Shown here piece by piece: positions 1-12,600 of a stretch of DNA of 64,000 nucleotides (within the stretch, counting starts at the first letter, position 1; each line of letters begins with the position of its first letter). Location of the stretch: NCBI RefSeq assembly GCF_932526225.1, contig NC_064035.1, positions 7,935,501 through 7,999,500 on the forward strand, in the 5' to 3' direction. The position numbers were made by a program, and so were the translations under genes. Under the pieces are notes generated by a model, which was given only the letters and a program-made list of their open reading frames with translations, was not told where the DNA came from and ran no database searches. Source of the stretch: Nematostella vectensis. Its lineage: Eukaryota; Cnidaria; Anthozoa; Actiniaria; Edwardsiidae.

Positions 1-1188
1 CTGATATCGTACTTACAGGGTGTACATAAGGGCTGATATTGTACTTACAGAGTGTACATAAGGACTGATATCGTACTTACAGGGTGTACATAAGGACTGA
101 TATCGTACTTACAGGGTGTACATAAGGACTGATATCGTACTTACAGGATGTATATAAGGACTGATATCGTACTTACAGGGTGTACATAAGGACTGATATC
201 GTACTTACAGGGTGTACATAAGGACTGATATCGTACTTACAGGGTGTACATAAGGACTGATATCGTACTTACAGGATGTACCTAAGGACTGATATCGTAC
301 TTACAGGGTGTACATAAGGACTGATATCGTACTTACAGGGTGTACATAAGGACTGATATCGTACTTACAGTGTGTACCTAAGGACTGATATCGTACTTAC
401 AGGGTGTACATAAGAACTGATATCGTACTTACAGGGTGTACCTAAGGGCTGATATCGTACTTACAGGGTGTACATAAGGACTGATATCGTACTTACAGGG
501 TGTACATAAGGGCTGATATTGTACTTACAGAGTGTACATAAGGACTGATATCGTACTTACAGGGTGTACATAAGGACTGATATCGTACTTACAGGGTGTG
601 CATAAGGACTGATATCGTACTTACAGGATGTACATAAGGACTGATATCGTACTTACAGGGTGTGCATAAGGACTGATATCGTACTTACAGGATGTACATA
701 AGGACTGATATCGTACTTACAGGGTGTACATAAGGACTGATATCGTACTTACAGGGTGTACATAAGGACTGATATCGTACTTACAGGGTGTACATAAGGA
801 CTGATATCGTACTTACAGGATGTACATAAGGACTGATATCGTACTTACAGGGTGTACATTAGGACTGATATCGTACTTACAGGATGTACATAAGGACTGA
901 TATCGTACTTACAGGGTGTACATGAGGACTGATATCGTACTTACAGGATGTACATAAGGACTGATATCGTACTTACAGGGTGTACATAAGGACTGATATC
1001 GTACTTACAGGGTGTACATAAGGACTGATATCGTACTTACAGGGTGTACATAAGGACTGATATCGTACTTACAGGGTGTACATAAGGACTGATATCGTAC
1101 TTACAGGGTGTACATAAGGACTGATATCGTACTTACAGGGTGTGCATAAGGACTGATGTCGTACTTACAGGATGTACATAAGGACGCC
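1..1188. repeat. 32-bp minisatellite carrying the kinase exon 6 splice donor
   Basis: About 37 head-to-tail copies of a 32-bp unit fill the left edge, and the array continues beyond the window. On the minus strand each unit reads as the last bases of kinase exon 6 (…CTTATGTACA-CCCT) followed by the donor GTAAGTAC and then GATATCAG. The true exon end and donor at 1164-1169 form the right-hand end of the array. Each copy therefore holds a consensus-like 5' splice site, and a CAG precedes a 16-nt segment in every unit. Copies differ at a few positions (ATCCT or ACCCT, GTACATA or GTACCTA). Confidence 0.97.
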
Positions 1189-4100
1189 AATGCTCCACAT
1201 GTCAGCTGCTCCATTCACGGGGTCCATTGACAGAAGCTCGGGAGCTGATAAAAACATCATCCAATTACCTTCTTGTTGTTCAAAGTGTGAAGCAAAATTT
1301 ATAATAAAATCCCCCTGTACTGTAACATTTAAACACATTGTAATACTATGGCAGTCTGCCCTGAAGCAGCCTTAGTCAAGACGAAAATTTGGCAGAGTCG
1401 ACTATTAGCGACTTCTAGTTCTAGCTAGTTCGATATCTAGACTTCTTGGATATCCTATCATTATCTATCATATCTTATCACTGTCCATAATATCGTTTAC
1501 TGCACTTTTCGCTTAAAATTTAACATGTTTCGAATTGCATTCCATTTTCTTTCGTTTTCCTCGCCATCCCAAGACTAAATAGGGAAACGAACATTTTAGT
1601 ACTTGGCGATATGTTTGAAACAAGTAAATTACAATACAAAAACGTTTTACACAGAAACAGACAAGAATTTAATCGGTACTTTATTTCTACAATAGCGAAC
1701 AAAGTTAGGCTAGTTCATACTTTAGGCGTCCACGTCCTCGCTAGACCGCAAAAATTTGGCTTTGCGGAGAACGGTTGAAATCTATCAGACAGATCATTTT
1801 CATGAGAATTCTCAAATTAATTGCATTACCGTCGCCGTCCTCGTATCTTGAAGGGGGAACGCAGTTATAGGTATCCTATGCATGAATAGATTTTGACAAT
1901 CCTTCTATAAGAAATACCAGGGCGTGCTCGTGCACGCAGCGCACCCCCCCCCCCCCCCCCCCAGGTACGCAAAAATGGCCACAAAAAAGGTTACCTGCGA
2001 ACTCGGTAACTCCGACCGCATCAACGAGGTCGCCACCCTCATTAGTGATCTTACGAGCGCATCCGTAGTCGATCAGTTTTAAGGTGTAGTCTTTCTTTAC
2101 CATCAAGTTCGCGGGCTGTAATAAGCAGCATTTATATGCATGAAGATAATCTTATATTTTCATAGCGGAACTCCATAGATGTATAAGGTAAATTCTCGTT
2201 TTACCACCCAGTTTCCAATACACGCCCACCCTAAGGCATAGCATTTAAATAAGCGCCCCCTCCCTCTCTAGGCAACCACAAGTTACTCTTATTTTTACTA
2301 GAATAAAGTGATAAGTGTTCACTTCCTATCTGTTGCTTGGAATAAAGACATGGTAGTTATTCATATGGACATGATCTTTGAATTATGCGCACTTCTCAAA
2401 TAAACGACCCTTTACGATTCTAACAAAATGAACCTGTGTCTAGGGCGATAAAATGAGCATTAATGGTATTTAAAAGAGTGGTGCCAACAGACGACATAAC
2501 GACATAACACCATGACGACATCGTCTTGTCTTATATGTCGTTATGTCCATGTCTTATGACGATAGTTAGGTTGTTATGTGGCGGATGTACATACTCGATC
2601 ATAAGAACATCAAGCAGCGGGCGCCTATGTCGTTATGTCGGCAATGAGCATCACGACTCGTTTTTACGGTCATCGCACGGGTTCTCTGGGGTTGCCCGCA
2701 CACCTTTTGATTTTTCAACGCGGTTTTAAATTTTTGGGAAGGAGAAAACCTTTATTCAATTATATATATTTTTTTAGGGGGGGGGGGGGGGAGTGGAAGG
2801 GGGAGGAGATAACTTACTCTGACGTCCAAATGCACGATGTTGTTGCTGTGAAGATACTTAAGCGCATCGAGAGTCTGTCGCATGACGAATGCTGCGTCTT
2901 CCTCATTCGCCCGGGGCTTGTCTCCAAGGAACTCCAGGCAATTCTTTCCCTCAACTCTGCAACAGGTTCATTCATATCATATATAACAGCGAGGGAATTC
3001 AAGGCAGTTCTTTCCCTAAACTCTGCAACAGGTTCATTCATCATTAATAACAGCTAGGGAATTCAAGACGGTTCTATCCCTTAAGTCTGCAACAAGTTCA
3101 TTCATATCATATATAACATCGAGGGAATTCGAGGCAGTTTTTTCCCTAAACTCTGCAACAGGTTCATTCATATCACATATAACATCGGGGGAATTCGAGG
3201 CAGTTCTTCCACTAAACTCATCAACAAGGTTCATTTATCATTAATAACAGCAAGGGGATTCAAGGAAGTTCTATCCCTCAACTCTGCAACAAGTTCATTC
3301 ATATCATATGTAACAGGAAGGGAATTCAAGGAAGTATCCCTAAACAAGTAAAGAAAGAGTTGGGCTACTGTTTACTCACATGTCCATCATAATTACGACA
3401 TATTTCCTGACATGGAATGCGTCACGGACTGTCAATAATCTATCGTGCTTCAGATCCTAAAAATATATTAAAACCCAATTAGAATGTAGTGAGACCCGAA
3501 ATCTCGGATTTCGACAGCAGATAGACGACAGCAACAGACAAAAACAGTATAAAGCAGACGACAACAACAGACAACAGCAGCAGATAGGCGACAGCAATAA
3601 ACAAAAACAGTAGATAAAAAACGACAACAACAGACAACAGCAGCAGATAGACGACAGACAACAGCAGTAGATAAAAGCAGCAGATAGACGACAGCAGTAG
3701 ATAACAGACGACAGACAACAGCAGCAGATAACAGACGACAGCAACAGACAACAGCAGCCGATAACAGACGACAGCACCAGACAACAGCAGTAGATAACAG
3801 ACGACAGCAACAGACGAAAGTAAAAGACAACAGACGACAGCAACAGACAACAGCAGTAGAAAACAGAAACAAACAAAAGAAACAGACAACAGAAACAGAC
3901 AACAGCAACGGGCAACAGAAATGCCACAAAAACAACAGGAGGCCCGCTAATTATCGATCACCTCCAGGAGACCCGCTTTAAATGTATCAACCACCACAGG
4001 AGACCCGTTGAATATATCTATTACCACAGGAGACCAACTCAATACGGAGACCCGCTGAATATATCTGTTACCACAGGAGACCCGGTGATTATCGATCACT

Positions 4101-6432
4101 ACAGGATAGCCGGTGCATCACGGTCGTGATTCACACCACCACAGCTTACCTTCATAATCTCATACTCCTGAACAGCGATCTTCTCAGTGTCTTTGTCATA
4201 CTTGATTAACTTAGCAACGAGATTCTTTTTAGTTTTGGTTTCCTGGCACCTCTTGATGACGGCATACTTGCCCCTTTTTAAAAATAATATAGAATAAATG
4301 ATAATAATGACATTGAACTAAAGCTAGACGTACTAGTGTGTGTTCACTTGTTCCACTATATTAAATGGCAATTTCAGTCATTACTACATTCCGATAAAAA
4401 TAATAGTAATCTGAGAAGTCTCACTTCAGGTAGAAGATCTAACAGTGTTTGTAAATGAACTATTCTGTCTCCACAAAAAACAGTAGTTTGCTGCTCAAAA
4501 CCGCCTCAAATCGTGCTACCACACGTAGCACAAGCATTAAAAAAAAACAAGTTTTTGAGTTCAAAAGGAAAAATCGCTTGAGCCAAAGCTGTTATCACAA
4601 CAACATGGCCGTAAAGCCGCTTAATAAACAGACGTAGGCTACTTTATGTCACACATATCAATCTTCTCCTTATTCGACAAACTATAAAGCTAGAGCAGGG
4701 TTCCATGTACGGAGTTATTCTCTTTGATTCCCTCCAATAGGGGGACGGATCGTTTCTGAAATTGTACATTTTAGAAAGCCCTGATAATTCTCCAACTAAT
4801 AATTAATACCGTATCACTGTCCAGCTTCCTCGCTTATCTTAGCAATTTGTCTATCAACATCCATGTTTCACTTTTTATCTAATGCTCAATACACTTTTTT
4901 ATTTGGAATAAAGCCTCATTTTCAGCCCAATGGCACGTTATTTTAGGGACCCGTAGAGGGCAGATGTCAGCTAGTTTTCTGAGAACTAAGAAAACTGGTT
5001 TGTATTATAATCAAATATAAAGCGTATAGAACAACAATCGATGTTCCTCCTAAAACACGACTACAAGACAAGAAAATAACTAGAAAATTTCGATAGAACT
5101 AAAAAAGGGCATTTTCATACATACTTTGCCATTCACTCTTCCTCGTGCCCTCGTAATACTACATTTTCACATAGAGTAAATAGTGGTTCTATTACAATCT
5201 ACGAAAAAAAAAATCAACAAAACCTACAATACACTCTTTTTTTTAAAAACCTTTTTATAAGAACGTCCAGACTGAGATTTCACCAAATTTTAAAAACACG
5301 CAGAGGCTCAGATAACAGAAGCATTTTTTCTTTTTTAGTCCTGATGTGTTTTAAAATGCAGAATCAAATTGTGCTCATAGTAGCAACCTTATTATTGCTA
5401 TTGAACATTAGCGTAATTCTCTTCCTAATAATTCATTAGGTATTATTTTCTTATGTACACTAAAATTAAAGAACATCGTTAAGAACATATTCAGCCTAAA
5501 AATGTATCAAAACTAAGGCGTTAATTATTCGGTGTAAAATATATATTTTGCTCGCTGAGAGAAACGGAAACTACAGAGGAACCCTGCTGCCGTTATTGCT
5601 GTCGCTATTACGATTATTTTTATCCTATACGGCCGACTCGCATTACGTAGTAAGCCAATCTAAAGCTATAGTAGGCCTATCGGTATTTTACGCCTGTTAA
5701 CATGGGGTGCGAGGCGCTTTTTTAATAGAAAAAGTACTAAAAATAAAACGATAATTCCAAGGACTTTCTTATAGCCCCTCGGTCGAGATTTGTTATGCCG
5801 TGGCGATTCTGTTACGTATGTTTGTATATCTCTTTGTATGGCACAAGATTCCTAAAAATATAACAATACTTTAAATCAGTATGCTGTCACGGTACATATG
5901 TGCTAACGTGTTTTGTGGAAGCCAGAAAATAACTCCTTCGAACACTTAATACCGCAAAGGTCATTCCCGCTCAATCCTCTAAGGAATGCTACATGTTTAA
6001 ACACGGAATTCTCCCAGCTTTCTGTTTTCTCCTAAGCAGACTTTACAGCACTATCTATGTTAATAGATGCATGTGCCATTCTTAGAGAGTCGATACGGGA
6101 ATGGAGAATAGAGAACTGCTTTCGAGATGTGCGTCTATTCGCGACTTAGACGCGCAAACCCTGCCCATAGTCAAGCCTTGCACTGCAATGGCTTCCACAA
6201 TCCGCACACTATGTCCCGCAGATGTTTTGAACTGTTGGAATCTAGCGAGTTTGCACTGTCCTGGCTTGATCTCTTAGCTTGGCGCATTCTATCCCCATTC
6301 CCCTGGTATCCGCCATTCCCCGTCTTACCTCGCCAGCTCCCCTTTAAACGAGTAGGTTTTCTCCGGGTTCTCCTTCTTCAGTTCCATGGTCGGAGGGCCA
6401 AACTTTTTTGCGAGGTTGTTTGGCTTAGACAT
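1169..6432 (-). CDS. Trio/titin/obscurin-like Ser/Thr protein kinase (5' part, partial)
   Basis: Six coding exons can be joined in frame on the minus strand: 6329-6432, 4150-4273, 3380-3456, 2818-2956, 1995-2115 and 1169-1244, giving about 213 residues before the window ends. The start is ATG at 6432 (MSKPNNLAKKFGPPTMELKK). The kinase domain begins almost at once: the nucleotide-binding strand ELARGKYAVIKRC, the lysine motif NLVAKLI, a catalytic loop HLDVRPANLM (usual form HRDLKPEN), a metal-binding DYG in place of DFG, the APE motif (FAAPELLSMD) and the helix F motif ADMWSIGVLMYIL. HLD and DYG resemble the Trio, titin and obscurin kinases, but the Ig, DH and spectrin domains of those giants are absent here, so this is a short stand-alone kinase or a separate N-terminus. 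The catalytic Asp and Lys are present; the loop Lys and Glu are replaced by Arg and Ala. The substrate is unknown. The C-terminal lobe lies left of the window. Confidence 0.86.
1940..1965. repeat. Poly-C tract
   Basis: A run of 17 C within the intron after kinase exon 5. Similar mononucleotide G/C runs occur near 2778, 8172, 8406-8442, 49139, 56879 and 63845, all in introns or between genes. They are G-quadruplex-prone and likely length-variable. Confidence 0.9.
2489..2642. repeat. Short inverted-repeat element
   Basis: GACATAACGACATA near the left end is matched by its complement TATGTCGTTATGTC at the right end about 130 bases away, with further GACGACAT / ATGTCGTT copies inside. The arrangement looks like a small foldback or MITE remnant in the intron between kinase exons 5 and 4. 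No coding capacity is seen. Confidence 0.5.
2945..3345. repeat. About 66-bp repeat duplicating the kinase exon 4 acceptor
   Basis: About six imperfect units lie directly upstream (minus strand) of kinase exon 4. Each holds the sequence GAACCTGTTGCAG|AGTT followed by AGGGAAAGAA, which is the true exon 4 acceptor plus about 25 exonic bases, and then an AT-rich spacer. The genuine acceptor at 2957 is the innermost copy. Copies carry small differences (CAACAAG for CAACAGG, extra stops), so they are decoys rather than functional exons. Confidence 0.9.
3485..3935. repeat. ACAGCAGCAGATA-type low-complexity tandem repeat
   Basis: Degenerate array of CAGACAACAG, CAGCAGATAGACGA and related words in the intron between kinase exons 3 and 2. 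The plus strand is nearly free of T, which is why long reading frames open on the minus strand (Cys/Leu/Val-rich); these do not look like protein. Confidence 0.9.
3936..4140. repeat. Degenerate tandem repeat abutting the kinase exon 2 donor
   Basis: Five imperfect units with the core CACAGGAGACCCG and a spacer such as TGAATATATCTATTAC. The right end runs into the exon 2 donor (ACCACCACAG just before CTTACC), so the intron start itself (minus strand GTAAGCTGTGGTGGT) resembles the repeat core CTGTGGTGGT. Confidence 0.75.
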
Positions 6433-9420
6433 TTCGGATACGATTTCGCTCTCGGTGCCTAAAGTGTGTTGTTGACAGGTATGACCCGACTAAAGTGATT
6501 ATCGAAGTGTCACGCACGCTGGGAACAGGGTTCTTACTATATCGCTAGACCCAGGCTCATCCGAGCGCTTCTTAAAGGATCGCCGAACACATCAATCTTG
6601 GATCTGTTGCTGGAAATACACGAAAAATGGATCTTGAGCGAAATATTTTCGATCAGGAAAATATTTTAAAGGTTTTATACAAATTAACATCCTTGAAAGC
6701 GTAAACAGTAGAATTTCTTTTTATACGGTCACGCAGAGAATACTTGCGTGACGCGGTAACAATTTAGTTCGATGAGTATAAAGAAGATTTATTGGACGCA
6801 GATCCGAGATCAAAACCTTTCTTAAGACTCAAAATAAACAAATCATAGATGCCTTTGAAAGAGTGATAGAATTGTTAACTGGTATTCTTATTCCGTGACA
6901 TGCAAATACAAGAGGGTGAATGAATGAAGCGATTCTAGCACCACGCCCTTTTCATACTCATCAAGACATTATAAATTACAGCTATATTCTGGTTTATACA
7001 CGGACTCGTTAACACGCGGAGATGGGATTTCCTAGGAGTTAATCGCTTGTACTAAGGCCTTGAACACATTTTTAACGAACAGAGAGCCCACGTGAGAAAA
7101 ACACACATGGGGAGCCCGAACAGGTTTGCCGTCATCATGGACTATAACAGCTTTTTATCAGGATGACAGGGCACCATATATGTACTTGGTTACGCTGTAC
7201 TAATCGCATCTTCAGATGTATGCACTCTTTCAGTAGCAGTAGCAGAGAGTACGGTTGAAATTCCTTTAGCGATTTAAAACAACGTTAGATAGACCCGATG
7301 GAGGCATGGTGTAGAGCATTCCCATTGGGACTAGTCTAGTAACATTCCGCGCATTCAAAAGCGAAAGGGGTCTTGCGATAAGAACGTTAAGGGGACTACA
7401 TATGGCGCAACTTAGAAAGCCTTCGCTAATTAATCCTGTCTATCGGAAACACTAACGCCAATATTAAACGGCGTACAAGAGTTGCACCGTTATTATTTGG
7501 TTGAGGTCCGACCGTAGAGTGATTCCAAAGAAAACGTAGGTGCCAGCTTAATTTCTTGCGCAATAAACGGCGTGCTAGCATCGCATGATCCGACGAACTT
7601 TTCAAGAGCGTCACGATAATGTGACTCCGGCACGCTGTTTAATCTAGGTCTCAGCGTCTGTTTGCCATGATTTTGGAGAGTAATACAGCACTAAAATGCT
7701 GTACAACATTAAGCATGTGAAATCACTTTTAACGATATAAATCATATAAGATCAGCCTTGTTCAAATAAAATTCAAGAACGACTCATCTAAAATAGGAAC
7801 GAGAACCGTGCGATTTTTAGTCTCCCGCGCAGCCGTTCCGTCTTGTTTCTTTCTTGTTTCGTGACCGACACAAAGGTCGGCTGCGATTACGATTTTTTTT
7901 TATCTCGCTGTCTGTTTAGTCCAACTCGTGTCAAGGCATGTGTTCGCCTGGAGAAGTTTGCATGTTTAGCCCTTTTTAAACCGATTGATTACGATTGATT
8001 GGTTATATGAGACTTTTAGACCATTGTGAAAATTTTTCTAACATGCCTCCCTTATATTTGTCTTCAAAACCATGACACAACACAAGACGTAATTCATAGA
8101 TTAAAGCTTGCAGTGGTCATGTTGATTGATCTGGTTCAAAAACACGAGAAAAGCAAAATCTCAACAGAACAGGGGGGGGGGGGGGGGAGGGAGTTCTCTG
8201 ATAAAAATCTGACTGCCCCTGAAAAAACCTTGGAGATACTGCCTTTGCAGTATCTCCAAGGGACGTTTATTGTCGATTTTGGCTACAAAAAAAGGCTGAC
8301 TTATGGATTGGTGACCAGTAGACCTAGCTGATGCTTTATAATTTTGTCTACAAATAGCACGTCTATTGAGAACCGAAAGTGGACATTCGACCGTTGTGTG
8401 TGTGTGGGGGGGGGGGGGAGGGGGGAGGGGGGGGGGGGGGGTGGGTGCTTTCGCACCCCCTGCACATCCCCTGGGTATGGGCCTGTGATGGAAAAAAACA
8501 CAAACAAATGAATTTGTTTCCTTTTTTTACACGAATAAAAATAATTTGGGGGAGGGGGCACCAAACCCACCCCCCTCCCGTCTTTTCCATGTCTTCAAAA
8601 AAAAAAAGTAAAAAGAAAAATAGGCTCGTAGTAAAACATGTAGCTACTGCAATCACGCATACTAACGAATTCGCCAGTCGATACCTTATTCAAGCTGTTT
8701 TTATTAATTTTAGTAATTTTGATTAAAATATACCTGAATTACTTAAATAAAATTACAGAAACTTTTGATTATTCAATCAATACATAAATCAAAATATCTA
8801 TTAAAAAAAGAAGGAAATAAAAGAAGAGTGTTCACTGCACATCACCAAACCTTCGCGACATTCCTCGTCACGCCATCCACCTAGTATTCACCATTACGAT
8901 ATTCACCGTCACGCCACCAACCATCACTATATCTACCTTTACTATGCGTAGTCATAGGTTAGTATGCAGTCAATTCGTCCAAAAACCAATTCGTCCACAA
9001 GTTGAGTAAACTCGTCTAAAAGTAGAGTCAACTCGTCCACAAAAATAGTCAATTCGTCCACACATAGTTATAACAAAAAAGTAGCCTCGTAGCATAAGTG
9101 TTTCATATATAAAAACGTTTAACTGTTATTCCTGTTATATAAGACGATTTCTTCAACAACATATTTTTTATATTACTTTCATAAATTTTTTAAAATTTAA
9201 AAAATTTAAAATATTTACTTGCATCATTGAAATCGCACAAAAATAACTACACGATCATTAATCTACGTATTCCAGGGATTAATTTGGTGCTAGTTTCGTA
9301 GGGGTTCGTGATGTATTAAAGGAATAAGAGCGAAATTTTCGTATTGAATTGGTGTTGGCCGAGGCTTTCTTTCTAAACAACACAACGGTCTCGAAGCGGC
9401 GTGAAAGAAATCGCTAATCT
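6433..9420. other. Intergenic region between the kinase 5' end and CROT 3' end
   Basis: The region holds the kinase gene promoter (not resolved), a 15-bp perfect hairpin at 8228-8261, long G runs at 8172-8190 and 8406-8442, AT-rich sequence, and degenerate tandem words AATTCGTCCA at 8970-9065. I see no convincing exon with flanking splice sites and no conserved protein. Confidence 0.6.
8228..8261. repeat. Perfect 15-bp hairpin
   Basis: CCTTGGAGATACTGC is followed by a 4-base loop (CTTT) and its exact complement GCAGTATCTCCAAGG. The stem is too short for a normal microRNA precursor and flanking bases do not extend the pairing. It may be a tiny palindromic insertion. Confidence 0.8.
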
Positions 9421-9650
9421 GAATCCTTGATATCATAGCTTAGTTTACAGAAGAAATGAATCTTTGATATCATAGCTTAGTTTACAGAAGAACTGAATCC
9501 TTGATACCGTAGCTTAGTTTACAGAAGAAATGAATCTTTGATATCATAGCTTAGTTTACAGAAGAACTGAATCCTTGATATCATAGCTTAGTTTACAGAA
9601 CTGCAGAAGAACGGAATCTTTGATATCATAGCTTGGCTGACTGAAGCACT
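9420..9650. repeat. 37-bp repeat of the CROT stop-codon region
   Basis: Five or six units of about 37 bp with the core GATATCATAGCTTAGTTTAC lie in the CROT 3' untranslated region. On the minus strand each unit contains AAGCTATGATATCAA, the same bases that encode the final Lys-Leu-stop of CROT. The authentic end at 9626-9634 is the outermost copy, so the terminal peroxisomal-signal codons plus stop were included in the duplication unit. Confidence 0.9.
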
Positions 9651-12600
9651 TCACTCATCTCAATCAGCGAGCGGGTGAATTCTTTCTCGAAGCGAGGGGC
9701 ATCTGTGACCGTAGAATCCTTAAACGCCGACAGTATAATGTAGATTCTGATCGAGAAAATAACAGCTTGTCAAATCTTAGAGTGGCGCGATAGCTCGGTG
9801 GTACGGGCTTTGTCTCCAAAGCTAAAGGGTCTGAAGCACGGTCATGTTTTTTAGGGACGGATCATTAGAAAAGTGAATGGGGGAGGTATCAGTCATGCAG
9901 GTTTGTTTTTTCTTGTCTTTGTGTTGTCTCCAAGACGTGCATGGACTTTTTTAATCGTTGGATGCATTGTTCTTCTGTCTGGTTTGGGCCGGATGCATTT
10001 TTTTCCAGGGTTTTAATTGCGAATGAATTTTTTGTTTGATTTCCCCCCCTTAACTTTTCTAATGGTCCACCCCTTACATTGGTGACTTGAATCTCTCTTT
10101 TTATCGTCGTTTAAGTTGCCGGAGGGGGGCGGGGAATCCGATAGAAATAAACGGGGGTGATCGTCGGCAAAATAAATTTTTACCCTAAGGGATAGCACTT
10201 TTGTTGTGGTCAACAAAAATTCTTCCCCCAAGAGATATCAAATTGGGTGTGGTCGAAGTAATTTTTAACCCTAAGAGATAGCAGAATTGGAAAAACGTTA
10301 AACACCCCCTAAGGAATAACAGTTGGCATAACCTAACGGACAGCAGAATCGGAAAAATCTTTCCTCAGCCCCTAAGGGATGGGGAATTGATTGCTGGCCT
10401 AGAGGGTATACGATTGCTGGTCAAGAGGGTATACGATTGCTGGCCTAGAGGGTATATGATTGCTGGCCTAGAGGGTATACGGTTGCTGGCCTAGAGGGTA
10501 TACCATTGCTGGCCTAGAGGGTGTACGATTGCTGGCCTAGAGGGTGTACGATTGCTGGCCTAGAGGGTATACGATTGCTGGCCTAGAGGGTATACGATTG
10601 CTGGCCTAGAGGGTATACGATTGCTGGCCTAGAGGGTGTACGATTGCTGGCCTAGAGGGTGTAAGATTGCTGGCCTAGAGGGTGTACGATTGCTGGCCTA
10701 GAGGGTGTACGATTGCTGGCCTAGAGGGTGTACGATTGCTGGCCTAGAGGGTATACCATTGCTGGCCTAGAGGGTATACGATTGCTGGCCTAGAGGGTAT
10801 ACGATTGCTGGCCTAGAGGGTATACGATTGCTGGCCTAGAGGGTATATGATTACTGGCCTAGAGGGTATATGATTGCTGGCCTAGAGGGTATACGATTGC
10901 TGGCCTAGAGGGTATATGATTACTGGCCTAGAGGGTATATGATTACTGGCCTAGAGGGTATACGATTGCTGGCCTAGAGGGTATACGATTGCTGGCCTAG
11001 AGGGTATATGATTACTGGCCTAGAGGGTATATGATTGCTGGCCTAGAGGGTATACGATTGCTGGCCTAGAGGGTATATGATTACTGGCCTAGAGGGTATA
11101 TGATTACTGGCCTAGAGGGTATACGATTGCTGGCCTAGAGGGTATACGATTGCTGGCCTGGAGGGTATATGATTACTGGCCTAGAGGGTATATGATTGCT
11201 GGCCTAGAGGGTATACGATTGCTGGCCTAGAGGGTATATGATTGATGGCCTAGAGGGTATATGATTACTGGCCTAGAGGGTATATGATTGCTGGCCTAGA
11301 GGGTATATGATTGCAAAGGTGCGGATTTTGTCGCGTGCTACTTACTCTTCTTCCTCGATGGAGTAAAAGAAGCCATACCCATCATGCACCATGGGAGCAC
11401 AGCCCCCGTGAGTTGACCAGAATCCAGTACAGCTTGTCGAGAGTTTGAAATTAGCTCCTCCACCACTGAAAAAGGTAAATGTCAGAGAAAAATTAATAAC
11501 GAATTGACAACAGGGACCTCCACAAATGCAACAGGCAAAGAAAACCTCAGTCTGTATTGATTTTCTAAGATGAACGAAAGCATCCCATAAAGCCTTCGTA
11601 CAAACCTGGCCTTCCATGCCTTGTCCGTGAAGATATTTGGTGTTGGTATACCTAAAGACGCAAAAAGATTTAAAAGTTTCTGTTAGCTGCCGTTTCATTA
11701 TGTCATCCATATATGGATACCAAAAACTAGTAGTCGTCTTTATTAAGACGGCTTCAGGGCAGACTGAACATATTTTAGAAATACCCAGACTCACAGTTAC
11801 GTCTTCGTGTCTTTTCATAAAAAATAGGATGTTTAGGAAGCGCTCGCAAAGACTGCTTAGTGTCCGAGCATGCTGTGGTTCAAGAGACTACAGTCTTACC
11901 TTCCTTTGCGGCGATTACTGCCAAGCCCATCAAATGGCGATCGATTCCTGATAAAGAAACATCTCCAGGTCATCAAGGCCAATCAAATGATAAGGAATAA
12001 ATACGTTCATGTAACGTAACGCCAATAAAATAATCAATAAAGGCATTTACGTGACGCCAACAAAATAATCAATAACAATAATCAATGAATAAAGGCAGGT
12101 ACAGAACGCTAATCGAAAGGGAGTACCGCCTAGAAAGACAAAGCAGACCAAGAGAGACCAGCAAGAGGACCAAGAAAGACCAGCAAGAGGACTAAGAGAG
12201 ACCAGCAAGAGGACCAAGAAAGACCAGGAAGAGGACCAAGAGAGACCACCAAGCGGACCAAGAGAGACCGGCAAGAGGACCAAAAGAGACCAGCAAGCGG
12301 ACCAAGAGAGACCAGCACGAGGATCAAGAGAGACCAGCAAGAGGACCAAGAGAGACCAGGAAAAGGACCAAAAAAGACCAGGAAATGGACCAAGAAAGAC
12401 CAGGAAGAGGACCAGGAGAGACCAGCAAGAGGACCAGGTGAGACCAGCAAGCAGACCAAGAGAGACCAGCAAGAGGATCAAGAGAGACCAGCACGCGGGC
12501 CAAGAGAGACCAGCACGCAGACCAAGAAAGACCAGGGAGTGGACCAAGAAAGACCAGGAAGAGGACCAAGAGAGACCAGCAGGAGGACCAAGAAAGACCA

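Noticed and set aside
1-1188. CRISPR-like regular repeat
   Set aside because: Units are contiguous with no unique spacers, and the genome is animal.
3457-3935. Cys/Leu/Val-rich frames of about 150 codons in three phases
   Set aside because: Low-complexity CAACAG repeat without T on the opposite strand; intron of the kinase gene.
6127-6462. Plus-strand 111-codon frame
   Set aside because: Antisense shadow of kinase exon 1 and its promoter.
8228-8261. microRNA precursor
   Set aside because: The stem is only 15 bp with a 4-base loop and flanks do not pair; too short for Drosha/Dicer processing.
8026-8726. Short frames around the G-rich tracts
   Set aside because: They are created by poly-G runs encoding Gly/Pro; no conserved protein or splice sites.
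9783-9850. tRNA-like sequence (GCGCGATAGCTCGGTGGTA … GGCTTTGTCTCCAAAGC)
   Set aside because: The A-box-like and anticodon-arm parts look plausible, but the T arm and B box (GGTTCGANTCC) are missing and the acceptor stem does not close. At most a decayed tRNA-derived fragment.
10388-11318. Another splice-junction array
   Set aside because: It lies close to the CROT exon 17 donor but the 23-bp unit shares no bases with the exon or donor, so I did not count it among the junction-copying arrays.
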